The notes under the pieces were generated by a model. The model did not search any database. It worked only from the letters and a program-made list of their open reading frames with translations, and was not told the DNA's origin. Of a DNA stretch of 64,000 nucleotides, positions 1-7,968 are shown in pieces. Origin of the DNA: Trinickia dabaoshanensis. GTDB taxonomy: Bacteria; Pseudomonadota; Gammaproteobacteria; Burkholderiales; Burkholderiaceae. Position numbers and translations under genes: made by a program. Position 1 is the stretch's first letter; each line of letters begins with the position of its first letter. The stretch lies in assembly GCF_002879885.1 (NCBI RefSeq), contig NZ_PNYA01000001.1:1-64000 (forward strand). Direction: 5' to 3'.

Positions 1-1582
1 CGCCCGCATCGATCAAGTACCCGACGAACGCCTCCTCGAGCGTGCGCGCGCCACGCTCCTTCACGAGTTGCGCCGGCGGACCGCTCGCCAACACGCGGCC
101 CGCGTGCATCAGCGAAATCCGATCGCAGCGCGCGGCTTCGTTCATAAAGTGCGTCGAAATGAAGATCGTCACGCGGTCGCGCCGGGCCAGATCGATCATC
201 AAGCGCCAAAAATCGTCGCGCGCCACGGGGTCCACCCCCGAGGTCGGCTCGTCGAGAATCAACATCTCGGGCCGGTGCACCATCGCCACCGCTAGCGACA
301 ACCGCTGGCGGATCCCGAGCGGCAATCGCTCGGGCAGCGCATCGAGCACCCCCGTCAACCCGAAGCGCTCGCTCATCTCGCCCACGCGCTCGTCGATGCG
401 CGCCGGATCGACCTGAAAGAGCCGCGCGTGCAACACGAGGTTCTGACGGACCGTCAGTTCGTTGTAGAGCGAGAACGCCTGCGACATGTAGCCGACGCGG
501 CGCCGCGTATCGAGATCGCCCGCATCGACGTGGCGGCCGAACAGCGTCGCCGTGCCCTCGGTCGCGCTGAGCAAGCCCGTGAGCATCTTCATCGTCGTCG
601 ATTTGCCGCAGCCGTTCGAGCCGAGGAAACCGAATATCTCACCGCGGCGAATGCGGAAGCTCACATGATCGACCGCGACGAAATCGCCGAAGCGCATCGT
701 CAAGCCTTCGGCTTCGATCGCCGCTTCGTCGCCCTCGCCCCCACGCCAAGGTTCCACGACGACCGGCTTATGATCGCGCCGTTTGGCTTCGGGCAGGAGC
801 GCGATGAAGGCTTGCTCGAGCGTTTGGGCCTGCGTACGCTCGAGCAGCGCCTGCGGCGTGCCCGTCGCCAGCACGCGCCCCGCGTCCATCGCCACGAGCC
901 ATTCGAGCCGCGCGGCTTCGTCCATATAAGCGGTCGCAACGATGACGGTCATCGCCGGACGCATCGCGCGCAACGTCGAGATCAAATTCCAAAACTGCGC
1001 GCGTGCGAGCGGATCGACACCGGTCGTCGGCTCGTCGAGGATCAGGAGATCCGGGTCGTGGATCAACGCGCAGCACAACCCGAGCTTTTGCTTCATGCCT
1101 CCCGACAGCTTCCCCGCGGGACGCGACAAAAACGGATAGAGCCCTGTGCTATGCGTCAACGTGTCGATGCGGCGGCGGCGCTCGTCGGCACCATGTCCGA
1201 ATAAGCGCGCGAAAAACTGCAGGTTCTCCTCGACGGAAAGCGTCGCGTAAAGATTCTTGCCGAGCCCCTGCGGCATATAGGCGATGTTCGGACACACCGT
1301 TTCGCGATGGCGCGCCGAGCCCATGTCGCCGCCTAACGCGTGCACGGCACCGGACTGAATCGCGCGGGCGCCCGAGACGAGCGCGAGCAAGCTCGATTTG
1401 CCCACCCCGTCCGGGCCGATGAGCCCTACGATCTTGCCCGCCGGAATGTCGATCGTCACGTCCTCGAGCGCGACGCTCTTGCCGTAGCGCAACGAGACGT
1501 TGCGCAGGCTGACGACACTCGGCCCGCCCTGCGCGAGCTCGTCGCCGGCGTCGACGCTCGTCGTATCCGCGAACCCGGTCAC
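1..1582 (-). CDS. RbbA-like ABC transporter, duplicated ATP-binding part (3' end beyond window)
   Basis: The reading frame starts at a GTG that overlaps the TGA of the upstream HlyD gene and runs off the left edge, so about 527 residues are visible. There are two complete nucleotide-binding domains. The first has Walker [10 protein letters not shown] (about residue 55), signature LSGGMKQKL (about 156) and Walker [11 protein letters not shown] (about 177). The second has Walker [10 protein letters not shown] (about 318), an unusual signature LPLGIRQRL and Walker [14 protein letters not shown] (about 445). The motif near the edge, [14 protein letters not shown], and the odd second signature are typical of RbbA/YhiH-type proteins, where an ABC-2 membrane domain follows; that part would lie outside the window. 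It probably energises export together with the adjacent HlyD and NodT proteins. A ribosome-associated role, as proposed for E. coli RbbA, cannot be judged from sequence. Confidence 0.88.
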   Translation of the reverse strand, partial: MTGFADTTSVDAGDELAQGGPSVVSLRNVSLRYGKSVALEDVTIDIPAGKIVGLIGPDGVGKSSLLALVSGARAIQSGAVHALGGDMGSARHRETVCPNIAYMPQGLGKNLYATLSVEENLQFFARLFGHGADERRRRIDTLTHSTGLYPFLSRPAGKLSGGMKQKLGLCCALIHDPDLLILDEPTTGVDPLARAQFWNLISTLRAMRPAMTVIVATAYMDEAARLEWLVAMDAGRVLATGTPQALLERTQAQTLEQAFIALLPEAKRRDHKPVVVEPWRGGEGDEAAIEAEGLTMRFGDFVAVDHVSFRIRRGEIFGFLGSNGCGKSTTMKMLTGLLSATEGTATLFGRHVDAGDLDTRRRVGYMSQAFSLYNELTVRQNLVLHARLFQVDPARIDERVGEMSERFGLTGVLDALPERLPLGIRQRLSLAVAMVHRPEMLILDEPTSGVDPVARDDFWRLMIDLARRDRVTIFISTHFMNEAARCDRISLMHAGRVLASGPPAQLVKERGARTLEEAFVGYLIDAG

Positions 1583-2652
1583 TGCGGTACCCTGACTTCG
1601 AGTTGCTTGGGCCAGACGGCGGCCGGATCGACCTTGACCCAAGCGACACCGGGCACACCCGTCTTGACGATCTTCAAATGCCGCAGCAGCAAATCGCGGC
1701 TAATGCGTGCCTTCACGCGAAACATGAGCTTTTCGCGCTCGCTTTGCGTCTCCACGGTTTTCGGCGTGAATTGCGCGGTACTGGAGACGAACGATACGGT
1801 CGCCGGAATGACGTATTGCGGGGCCGCGTCGAGCACGAGATGCACGTCGGCCCCCATCGCCACCTTGCCCGCCACGGTCTCGGGCAAGAAGAACGTCATG
1901 TACACGTCGGACAAATCGACGAGATTGAGCACCTTGCCGCCGGCCGGCAGCACTTCCCCCGCCTGCGCCACACGATACTGTACGCGCCCGTCTCGCGGCG
2001 CCACGAGCCGGCTGTCGTCGATTTCGGACTGCACGCGCTGGACCGTGGCTTTGGCCGCCGCCACCGTCGAACGGGCCGCGACGAGCTGCGCGCGAGTCGC
2101 ATCGATCGCCGCTTGCGCGGCCGCGACTTGAGCCTGGGCCGCACGCACCGTGGCCTCCATGCCGCGTACCCTCGCACGATCGTCGTCGCGCTCTTGCATC
2201 GACGAGGCCCCCTCGCGCGAGAGCGTTTCCGACCGCGCCAACCGGCGGCTCGCCGCATCGAGCTCGCTTGCGCGCTGCGTGACGATCGACTGCGCCGCGA
2301 TCTTGTCGCTCTCGCGCTGCACGACCAGCGCCGCCACGCTCGCCACCGTATTGACGGCTTCTTGCTCGCGCGCGCGGGCTTCGTCGAGTTGCGCATCGAG
2401 CGATTGCACCTCCATCTTCGCGAGCGGCTGGCCAGCTTTGACGAAGTCGCCTTCGTCGACGAAGATGTCGTCGATGCGGCCGGGCAGCTTCGTCGCCACG
2501 TCGATTTCGGTCGCTTCGATGCGGCCGTTGCCGCTCGCGAAGCCGTCGCCCGGCCCCGTATTGCGCCAGTGCAGCCATGCGTAGCCGCCGGCAAGCGCGA
2601 TGGCCGCCGCTACCCCAAGCGCGATCAGCGCGGATTTATTCGTGATTTTCAT
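1579..2652 (-). CDS. HlyD-family periplasmic adaptor (YhiI-like)
   Basis: This is a 357-residue membrane fusion protein. One N-terminal transmembrane anchor (about residues 8-27) is followed by a lipoyl-like half motif ([19 protein letters not shown]), a long alanine/glutamine-rich coiled-coil hairpin (about 80-205), a second lipoyl half ([20 protein letters not shown]) and a beta-barrel domain. The start MKITNK was chosen because it begins just before the anchor; longer versions add only low-complexity sequence read out of the NodT gene. It overlaps the upstream NodT gene by 17 bp and the downstream ABC gene by 4 bp, so the three genes are translationally coupled. The predicted role is to bridge the inner-membrane ABC pump and the outer-membrane NodT channel. 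The substrate is unknown. Confidence 0.9.
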   Translation of the reverse strand: MKITNKSALIALGVAAAIALAGGYAWLHWRNTGPGDGFASGNGRIEATEIDVATKLPGRIDDIFVDEGDFVKAGQPLAKMEVQSLDAQLDEARAREQEAVNTVASVAALVVQRESDKIAAQSIVTQRASELDAASRRLARSETLSREGASSMQERDDDRARVRGMEATVRAAQAQVAAAQAAIDATRAQLVAARSTVAAAKATVQRVQSEIDDSRLVAPRDGRVQYRVAQAGEVLPAGGKVLNLVDLSDVYMTFFLPETVAGKVAMGADVHLVLDAAPQYVIPATVSFVSSTAQFTPKTVETQSEREKLMFRVKARISRDLLLRHLKIVKTGVPGVAWVKVDPAAVWPKQLEVRVPQ

Positions 2653-4198
2653 GATGTGTGAGGGTGTTGGGCACGGCCGCGACGCCACCGGCATCCTTCG
2701 CGCGGTCCGCGGTTGCGGTGGCGCCGCCAAGCGCCGTATAGAGCGCGACGCGGCTCGAGAGCAGCGCCCGGCGGGTTTGCACGAGTTGCTGCTCGGCATT
2801 GAGCCAATCGCGCTGCGCATCGAGCACTTCGAGGAACGGCGTCACGCCGTCGTCGTATCGCAAACGCGCCAGACGCGCCCGCTCCGTCTGTGCATCGAGC
2901 GTCGCGCGCGCCGTTCGCACTTGCGTGCCGAGCCAGTCGGTAGCCGACAAGGCATCGGCGACGTCGCGAAACGCGTTTTGTATCGCCTGCTCGTACTGCG
3001 CCGTCGCTTCCTCGCGCTGCGCTTTCGCCAGCGCGAGATTGGAACGGTTGCGGCCCGCGTCGAAGATCGGCAACGCGAGGTTCGGTACGAAGGCCCACGT
3101 CCCGGCGCTCGAGGAAAACAAATTGCCGAGTTCGCCACTGCTGCTGCCGTATGAACTCGTCAAGGCGATGCGCGGAAAGAAGGCTGCGCGCGCCGCGCCG
3201 ATATTCGCGTTCGCCGCGCGCAGCCGATGCTCCGCGGCCACGATGTCGGGCCGCGCCTCGAGCAGCGAGGACGGCAGTCCCGCTTCGAGCGAAGACATGA
3301 CGGCCGCGTCGTCCAGCGGCTGGTCGCGCGTTTGCACGTTCGCGGGTGCGCCGACGAGTGCATCCAATGCATGCGCTTGCGCGGCGCGCGCCTGCGCAAG
3401 CTGCGCTTCGAGCGTGCGCGCTTGCTCCAGCAATATTTCGGACTGCTCGAGATCGAGCTTGGACGTGGCGCCTACCTCGTAGCGCCGCGCGAAGATATGC
3501 CGGGAACGCTCCCGGCTCGCGATCGTCTCGCGCGTGAACGCCAAGCGTTCGTCCAATTCGCACAGGCCGAAATACGTGTCGGCCACATGCGCGATCAAGC
3601 TCAAGGTCACCGCCCTGCGCGTCGATTCGGCCGCATACAACGATTCGAGCGCGGCCGCCTTTGCGTTACGCACGCGGCCCCACAAGTCGATTTCCCAACT
3701 ACTTTGCAGGAGGCCGGCGTCGTATAGATCGCCAACGACCGGCCGGGGGCTCAGCAGCCCCGCCGGCAAGCGAAAACGAGCCGCCGTGGCCGTTGCGTCG
3801 ATCGCGGGAAACTGCGCGGCGCGACGAAGGCCCACGATCGCGCCCGCCTCGTCGATGCGGGCCGACGCGATGCGCAAGTCGCGGTTGTTCGCCAGCGCCT
3901 CGCCGATGAGCGCGCGCAAACGCGGATCGAGAAAGTAGTCTTGCCAGTCGGGCAGCGTGGGAGCGGCGGCGGCATCGGCGCCATCGACCGCCTTGGGCCC
4001 GCTCGGTACCGTGTCGGCCGGATAGCTCGCCGGCACCGGCATGGCGGGACGCGTGTACTGAGGGGCGAGCGAGATGCATCCCGCCGACACGAACGTCCAA
4101 GCGACCGCGAACATCCACCGAACGGATGAGCGACCGATCCGACTACGCGACGCTCGCGCATGTTCGTGCTCGTGCTCGGATGACGCGGATTGGCGCAT
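2636..4198 (-). CDS. NodT-family outer-membrane efflux lipoprotein
   Basis: This 520-residue protein is of the TolC/OprM/NodT type. A lipobox, VSAGC, puts the lipidated cysteine at residue 41 after a basic stretch and a short hydrophobic core, followed by SLAPQYTRPAMPVP, a typical opening of this family. Two OEP repeats cover the rest, with the characteristic sequence WEIDLWGR. The first ATG is kept because starting at Met29 would leave only 12 residues before the cysteine. An unusual EHEHEH stretch sits at the extreme N-terminus. It is the first gene of the NodT-HlyD-ABC operon and lies about 85 bp downstream of a predicted FNR-type promoter, which implies low-oxygen induction of the pump. 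Confidence 0.9.
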   Translation of the reverse strand: MRQSASSEHEHEHARASRSRIGRSSVRWMFAVAWTFVSAGCISLAPQYTRPAMPVPASYPADTVPSGPKAVDGADAAAAPTLPDWQDYFLDPRLRALIGEALANNRDLRIASARIDEAGAIVGLRRAAQFPAIDATATAARFRLPAGLLSPRPVVGDLYDAGLLQSSWEIDLWGRVRNAKAAALESLYAAESTRRAVTLSLIAHVADTYFGLCELDERLAFTRETIASRERSRHIFARRYEVGATSKLDLEQSEILLEQARTLEAQLAQARAAQAHALDALVGAPANVQTRDQPLDDAAVMSSLEAGLPSSLLEARPDIVAAEHRLRAANANIGAARAAFFPRIALTSSYGSSSGELGNLFSSSAGTWAFVPNLALPIFDAGRNRSNLALAKAQREEATAQYEQAIQNAFRDVADALSATDWLGTQVRTARATLDAQTERARLARLRYDDGVTPFLEVLDAQRDWLNAEQQLVQTRRALLSSRVALYTALGGATATADRAKDAGGVAAVPNTLTHHENHE

Positions 4199-4290
4199 GG
4201 CGGGTTTCGGGTTGCGTTGACGATGACCCGGTCTCGAACCGGTGGATCTTTCGCGCGGTTCGTACGATCGTTCGTTCGCGCCGCAGGCCC

Positions 4291-4333
4291 TTTATATCCG
4301 AGGAAACCCTAGGCCCGTCTTGATCCACGTCAA
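4291..4333 (-). promoter_or_regulatory. FNR/ANR-type promoter of the efflux operon
   Basis: The box TTGATCCACGTCAA occupies 4320-4333. On the minus strand a -10 hexamer TATAAA (4291-4296) places the start site near 4284, so the box is centred about 42 bp upstream. This is the usual class II position for FNR-family activators. The NodT start codon lies 86 bp downstream. Among the boxes in this window it has the best -10 (5 of 6). Confidence 0.7.
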
Positions 4334-4384
4334 GCGTGAACCGTCCTTCGCCTTGCCGGCCGGGCAAAGCCGGTCGCGCTAACG

Positions 4385-5047
4385 CTAAAGCTGTGGCTGC
4401 GGCTCGCCGAGCTTCGAGACGAACCAATCGCGCGCGAGATGCGCGGCCTCCTCGAGTGTCCCCGGCTCCTCGAACAAATGCGTCGCGCCCGGCACGATCG
4501 CGATGCGATGCTCGCAATGCATTTGCGCGGCCGCGAGCCGGTTCAGGCGGATGACCTCGTCGTCGAGTTCGCCGACGATGAGCAGCGTCGGGGCCGCGAC
4601 ATGAGCCAGCGCCTCGCGGGCAAGATCCGGCCGCCCGCCGCGCGAGACGATCGCTTTGACCTCGCCTTGCCTTGCGGCGGCAGCGACCAGTGCCGCCGAG
4701 GCGCCGGTGCTCGCGCCGAACAGGCCGATGCGCAACGAACGGGTATCGGCGCGCGTGCGCAGCCAGTCGAGCGCGCCCTCGAGCCGGCGCGCGAGCAGCG
4801 CGATGTTGAAGCGGTACTCGGCCGATACGACGTCGAGCGCGTGTTCTTGCGCAGTCAGCAAGTCGAACAGCAACGTGGCGAACCCTGCCTGCTCGAGCAC
4901 CTGCGCGACGTCTTGATTGCGCGGACTCAGCCGGCTGCTGCCGCTGCCGTGCGCGAACACGACGATCGCGCGTGACTCGGGCGTAACGGTCAGCAGGCCT
5001 TTCAGTTGGACGTAATCGTCCGAGACATCGACTTCTTGCGTTTGCAT
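4385..5047 (-). CDS. Dienelactone-hydrolase-like alpha/beta hydrolase
   Basis: This is a 220-residue alpha/beta hydrolase. It shows the oxyanion-side motif VVFAHGSGSSR, a nucleophile elbow GLFGASTGA (Ser in GxSxG), an aspartate region LLIVGELDDEVI and a C-terminal histidine in PGATHLFEEPG. The start MQTQEVDV is preceded by GGGAG at a good distance; upstream in-frame codons read into the preceding small ORF. The substrate is not predictable. Similar short hydrolases often sit in stress loci of Burkholderiales. It is probably co-transcribed with the overlapping small membrane ORF from the FNR-type promoter at 5248-5288. Confidence 0.85.
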   Translation of the reverse strand: MQTQEVDVSDDYVQLKGLLTVTPESRAIVVFAHGSGSSRLSPRNQDVAQVLEQAGFATLLFDLLTAQEHALDVVSAEYRFNIALLARRLEGALDWLRTRADTRSLRIGLFGASTGASAALVAAAARQGEVKAIVSRGGRPDLAREALAHVAAPTLLIVGELDDEVIRLNRLAAAQMHCEHRIAIVPGATHLFEEPGTLEEAAHLARDWFVSKLGEPQPQL

Positions 5048-5214
5048 GCGAAGCTCCCGAAATGCACGGTGGCGCGGGCGATGCGCATCAAGCGCGCACC
5101 GCCCGCGCAGGCTGCGATTCGTGCCCGGCAACGCGGATGCAGGCACAACACGGCAAGCACGACGAATGCGCCGGGCAGCGTCAGAAAGCAGAGGAATACG
5201 ATTCGCTTGGCCAT
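5002..5214 (-). CDS. Small single-pass membrane protein (hypothetical)
   Basis: This 70-residue ORF opens with MAKRIVFLCF and has one clear hydrophobic segment (about residues 4-25), followed by a basic, cysteine-containing tail. I do not recognise the family. Its last 46 bp overlap the start of the hydrolase in another frame. The case for it being real is its position: its ATG lies about 27 bp after the start site predicted from the FNR-type box and -10 at 5248-5288. The ribosome binding site is weak. It could instead be untranslated leader of the hydrolase gene. Confidence 0.4.
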   Translation of the reverse strand: MAKRIVFLCFLTLPGAFVVLAVLCLHPRCRARIAACAGGARLMRIARATVHFGSFACKRKKSMSRTITSN

Positions 5215-5247
5215 CGTTCATCGCTCGTACCGAAGCTCGTTCGAACC

Positions 5248-5288
5248 AGTCTAGGCTTCGCGCGCATCGCCTCGTTGACGAACGTCAA
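5248..5288 (-). promoter_or_regulatory. FNR/ANR-type promoter of the small ORF and hydrolase
   Basis: The box TTGACGAACGTCAA lies at 5275-5288. A minus-strand -10-like TAGACT (5248-5253, 4 of 6 matches) gives a start near 5241 and centres the box about 41 bp upstream. Confidence 0.6.
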
Positions 5289-5392
5289 GGCCGGAAGGCG
5301 GCGAGCGCCGCGCGCTTTCGTATGGCCGCGCGAGATCCTCTCGAGACGCGCATCGATTGCGGCAATCGTCCAATTCGATGAACCCGCTCCCG

Positions 5393-5434
5393 TTGATCGG
5401 CATCAACTCACGCTCGCCCACCCGGGCGAAAAAT
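5393..5434 (+). promoter_or_regulatory. FNR/ANR-type promoter of the HPF-cold-shock fusion gene
   Basis: A perfect box TTGATCGGCATCAA lies at 5393-5406, followed by a -10-like AAAAAT at 5429-5434. The predicted start near 5441 puts the box centre at -41.5. The box lies 118 bp from the one for the divergent hydrolase transcript. Confidence 0.65.
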
Positions 5435-5513
5435 GGAGACACTGACGCGCGCCGGGCCCGGCCCCGGCGATGCGCGTGAGCGGGCATGGCTTATTCCATC
5501 AACGGGAACCATC

Positions 5514-6050
5514 ATGAAACTACCTTTGGAGATCTTCTTCGAAGGCCTCGAACGCTCGGAGGCCATCGAAGCCGCGGTGAAAAAGCATGCGGCCAAGCTC
5601 GATCGGTACTACGGCGAACTCATGCGTTGCAGCGTTCGTATCGTTTGCGACGAGAAGCACAAGCATCAAGGCAAGCCGTTCGCGGTCCGGATCGATCTCA
5701 CGATGCCGGGCCACGAAATCGTCTCGAATCGCGAGGCGCATGAAGATGTGTACGTGGCACTGCGCGACGCCTTCGACGCTACCTCGCGACAACTCGAAGA
5801 CGTGGTACGGAAACTGCGCGGCCAAGTCAAAACGCACGCCGAGCCCTTGCATGGCATCGTCGTCAGCGTGAATCGCGAGCACCGATTCGGGTTCATCAGA
5901 ACGGCCGCGGAGGAGGACTTTTACTTCGGTCCCGATAACCTAGCCGACCTCGACTTCGGCGAGGTAGCGGTCGGCACGCACGTGCACTTCATCGGCGAAG
6001 TCGCCGGCGAGGGCCGCCAGGCCAAGCGCGTGTGTAAAGACGCTCGTTGA
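5514..6050 (+). CDS. HPF/RaiA-type ribosome hibernation factor fused to a cold-shock-like domain
   Basis: This is a 178-residue protein with two domains. Residues 1 to about 105 form an HPF/YfiA (sigma-54 modulation) fold: an N-terminal beta strand, LERSEAIEAAVKKHAAKLDR, then strands with conserved basic residues. Residues of about 112-175 resemble an S1/cold-shock nucleic-acid-binding barrel (HGIVVSV, RFGFIRT, FYFGPDN, VGTHVHF). The start was chosen for the GGGA upstream; the longer frame adds leader sequence. HPF proteins bind the 30S decoding centre and block translation during dormancy. With the FNR-type promoter upstream, the inferred job is ribosome protection under oxygen limitation. 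HPF-CSD fusions are known, but the RNA target of the added barrel is not. Confidence 0.85.
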   Translation: MKLPLEIFFEGLERSEAIEAAVKKHAAKLDRYYGELMRCSVRIVCDEKHKHQGKPFAVRIDLTMPGHEIVSNREAHEDVYVALRDAFDATSRQLEDVVRKLRGQVKTHAEPLHGIVVSVNREHRFGFIRTAAEEDFYFGPDNLADLDFGEVAVGTHVHFIGEVAGEGRQAKRVCKDAR

Positions 6051-6159
6051 ACGCGCGCAGCGCCGCAATGCGCTTCGCGGCATAGGGCAACAAGCCAGGC
6101 GCAGCCGCGCTTCGCACACGGCGGCTGCGGTCATTCGATCGAGCCGGGATCGATCGCCA

Positions 6160-6414
6160 TCAACCCGGCTCGTCGTCGGACTCTTCCGCTTGCAAGATAT
6201 CGAAGACGCGCGCCGCCTTCCCATGCAGTTCGTACTCGAGCTTTTTTTCCTGCAATTGATCCGATCGATAGCGCGTGTAGGCATCGAGCACTTCGGCGCT
6301 CGTCGCGCCCACCTCCACGATTCGCGCAATCACTTCATCTTCCAGCGGACCGACGATTCCACGGATATCGCTAGCCGTGGCAGCCGGCAATTGGGGACTC
6401 GAGTTGGCACTCAT
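6160..6414 (-). CDS. Small conserved-looking protein at the end of the nar operon
   Basis: This is an 84-residue, acidic, mostly helical protein (DIRGIVGPLEDEVIARIVEV through LHGKAARVFDILQAEE). I do not recognise a family. The start is the second of two adjacent ATG codons, 7 bp after GGAG; a longer start would swallow that ribosome site. It lies 71 bp after narI on the same strand and is probably the last gene of the narKGHJI transcript. A helper role in nitrate respiration is inferred from position only. Confidence 0.6.
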   Translation of the reverse strand: MSANSSPQLPAATASDIRGIVGPLEDEVIARIVEVGATSAEVLDAYTRYRSDQLQEKKLEYELHGKAARVFDILQAEESDDEPG

Positions 6415-6485
6415 CATGCTTCTCCAATCGACGTTCACGAGACTAGAAGGACGTCGGCGCGAGGCGGCGCCGAGCCGTCACGTGC

Positions 6486-7214
6486 TCAAAATCCGCGCCG
6501 CACCCCGTTGCGCCGCGCCACCGGACCCAAGCGGCGCGAGCGCACCAATTGATACGGACGCAGCGCATAAGCTAGCGTACCGAACCCGCTCCAAATATGC
6601 ACGAGGCGCGTGAACGGAAACAGCAAGAACACCGTCATGCCCAGAATCAAATGCAGCTTGAACGGCCACAGCACCGAGGCCATCGCGCTCGCATCCGGCC
6701 GCAACGTGACGATCCGCTGGGCCCAATCGGCCAGCATCAGCATTTCGTGCGCGTCGGCGCGCTGAGCATACGAAAACGGCAGCGTAAGCAGCCCGAGGCA
6801 AAGCTGCACCCAGAGCACGGCCAAAATCGCGATATCGGTCGAACGGCTCGTTTTTCGGATGCGCGGATCGAACAAGCGCCGATGCAGCAGCATCGTCAAC
6901 CCGACGAAACACAGCGTCCCGGCAACGCCGCCCGAGACGATCGCCAGCATCTGCTTTTGCGAGGCCGTGATGAACGCCGAGTACAACGCGTGCGGCGTCA
7001 GCAAACCCACGGTGTGTCCGAACAGCAGGAACAGCACGCCGATATGGAAGAGATTGCTGCCCCAGCGCAATTGAGCATGCCGCAGCAACTGCGACGAATC
7101 GCTCTTCCAGGTGTATTGCGCCCGCTCGAACCGGGCCAGGCTGCCGAGCAGAAAGATCGACAAGCAGATGTACGGATAAACCGAGAAAAAGAAGGTATCG
7201 AATGCGTTGCTCAT
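6486..7214 (-). CDS. narI: Respiratory nitrate reductase gamma subunit (cytochrome b)
   Basis: This 242-residue membrane protein has five hydrophobic segments. The haem-ligand histidines of NarI are visible in LFHIGVLFLLFGHTVG and in FKLHLILGMTVFLLF with TRLVHIW. NarI takes electrons from quinol and passes them to NarH, generating a proton gradient. Length matches the family (about 225-245). Its ATG overlaps the narJ stop by 4 bp. Confidence 0.97.
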   Translation of the reverse strand: MSNAFDTFFFSVYPYICLSIFLLGSLARFERAQYTWKSDSSQLLRHAQLRWGSNLFHIGVLFLLFGHTVGLLTPHALYSAFITASQKQMLAIVSGGVAGTLCFVGLTMLLHRRLFDPRIRKTSRSTDIAILAVLWVQLCLGLLTLPFSYAQRADAHEMLMLADWAQRIVTLRPDASAMASVLWPFKLHLILGMTVFLLFPFTRLVHIWSGFGTLAYALRPYQLVRSRRLGPVARRNGVRRGF

Positions 7215-7966
7215 GCCCGTGCTCCTTGGGCGGCGCTATGCGCTGCGGGTGATTCGGCGTTGGGCGCGCGGCGCACGATGCGCACCGGCTGTGGCTGCCC
7301 CGCCACGGCTTGGCTTTGCCCGCCCTGTTGACCTTGATTGCCGCAGCCGTCGAACGCCGCGGGTTCCTGCCACGTTTCGTCCAGATCGGGTTCGGCTTCG
7401 GCTTCGAGCGCGGGCTCGAGCGCATCCGCGCGCTTGCCCGCGAGTTCGAGCAGCGCACCGAGCACGGCCGCATAGGCGCTGCCGCGTTTATCGACGGCGC
7501 CGTGGATGCGCCGCAAGATATGGGCGACCTCGCCGAGCAACGCTACGGCCGCTTCACGCGGCTGCGTGGACGCATATTCGAGCAGTACCGTCAGATGGTC
7601 GGGCAGCTCGTCGGTCCGCATCGCAAGACCCGCTTGCTCGTACGTGGCGATCAGGTCGAGCATCGCCGGCCCGCGCTCGCGCGAGTCGCCGTGCACGTGC
7701 TCGAACAGATGCAGCGCGGTGCCGCGGCCCCGATCGAACAATTCGACGTAAGCCGCTTCGGCGTCGAGCGCATCGGCTTGCCGAATCTGCTCGATCAGCG
7801 CCCCGACTCGTTCGAGACGAGCGTGGCTCAGCGCATTGGCGTCGACGATGGCCTCGCCCACTTCGTCGAGGTGACTGCGCCATTGCGTATCCGGGTAACG
7901 CATCAGGTAGGACAGCGCGCGCAGCGTCGTCGCGAACGCGCGTTGTTCTCGATCGTATTGCCCCAT
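7211..7966 (-). CDS. narJ: Nitrate reductase maturation chaperone NarJ
   Basis: This 251-residue TorD/NarJ-family protein begins MGQYDREQRAFATTLRAL and contains the helical core with LSYLMRYPD and HLFEHVHGDSRERGPAM. The C-terminal 60 residues are low-complexity (Ala/Gln/Pro rich), as often seen in beta-proteobacteria. NarJ inserts molybdenum cofactor into NarG and keeps NarGH soluble until assembly with NarI. The start lies 2 bp after the narH stop with GGAG just upstream. Confidence 0.95.
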   Translation of the reverse strand: MGQYDREQRAFATTLRALSYLMRYPDTQWRSHLDEVGEAIVDANALSHARLERVGALIEQIRQADALDAEAAYVELFDRGRGTALHLFEHVHGDSRERGPAMLDLIATYEQAGLAMRTDELPDHLTVLLEYASTQPREAAVALLGEVAHILRRIHGAVDKRGSAYAAVLGALLELAGKRADALEPALEAEAEPDLDETWQEPAAFDGCGNQGQQGGQSQAVAGQPQPVRIVRRAPNAESPAAHSAAQGARA

Positions 7967-7968
7967 GA

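Noticed and set aside
1149-1658. 169-residue arginine-rich frame on the minus strand
   Set aside because: It is a shadow of the ABC transporter gene, which opens at GTG 1582 in another frame and carries all ATP-binding motifs.
6150-6163. TCGATCGCCATCAA, an FNR-like box
   Set aside because: It departs from the consensus in the left half and overlaps the stop codon of the 84-residue gene; no gene starts at a suitable distance.
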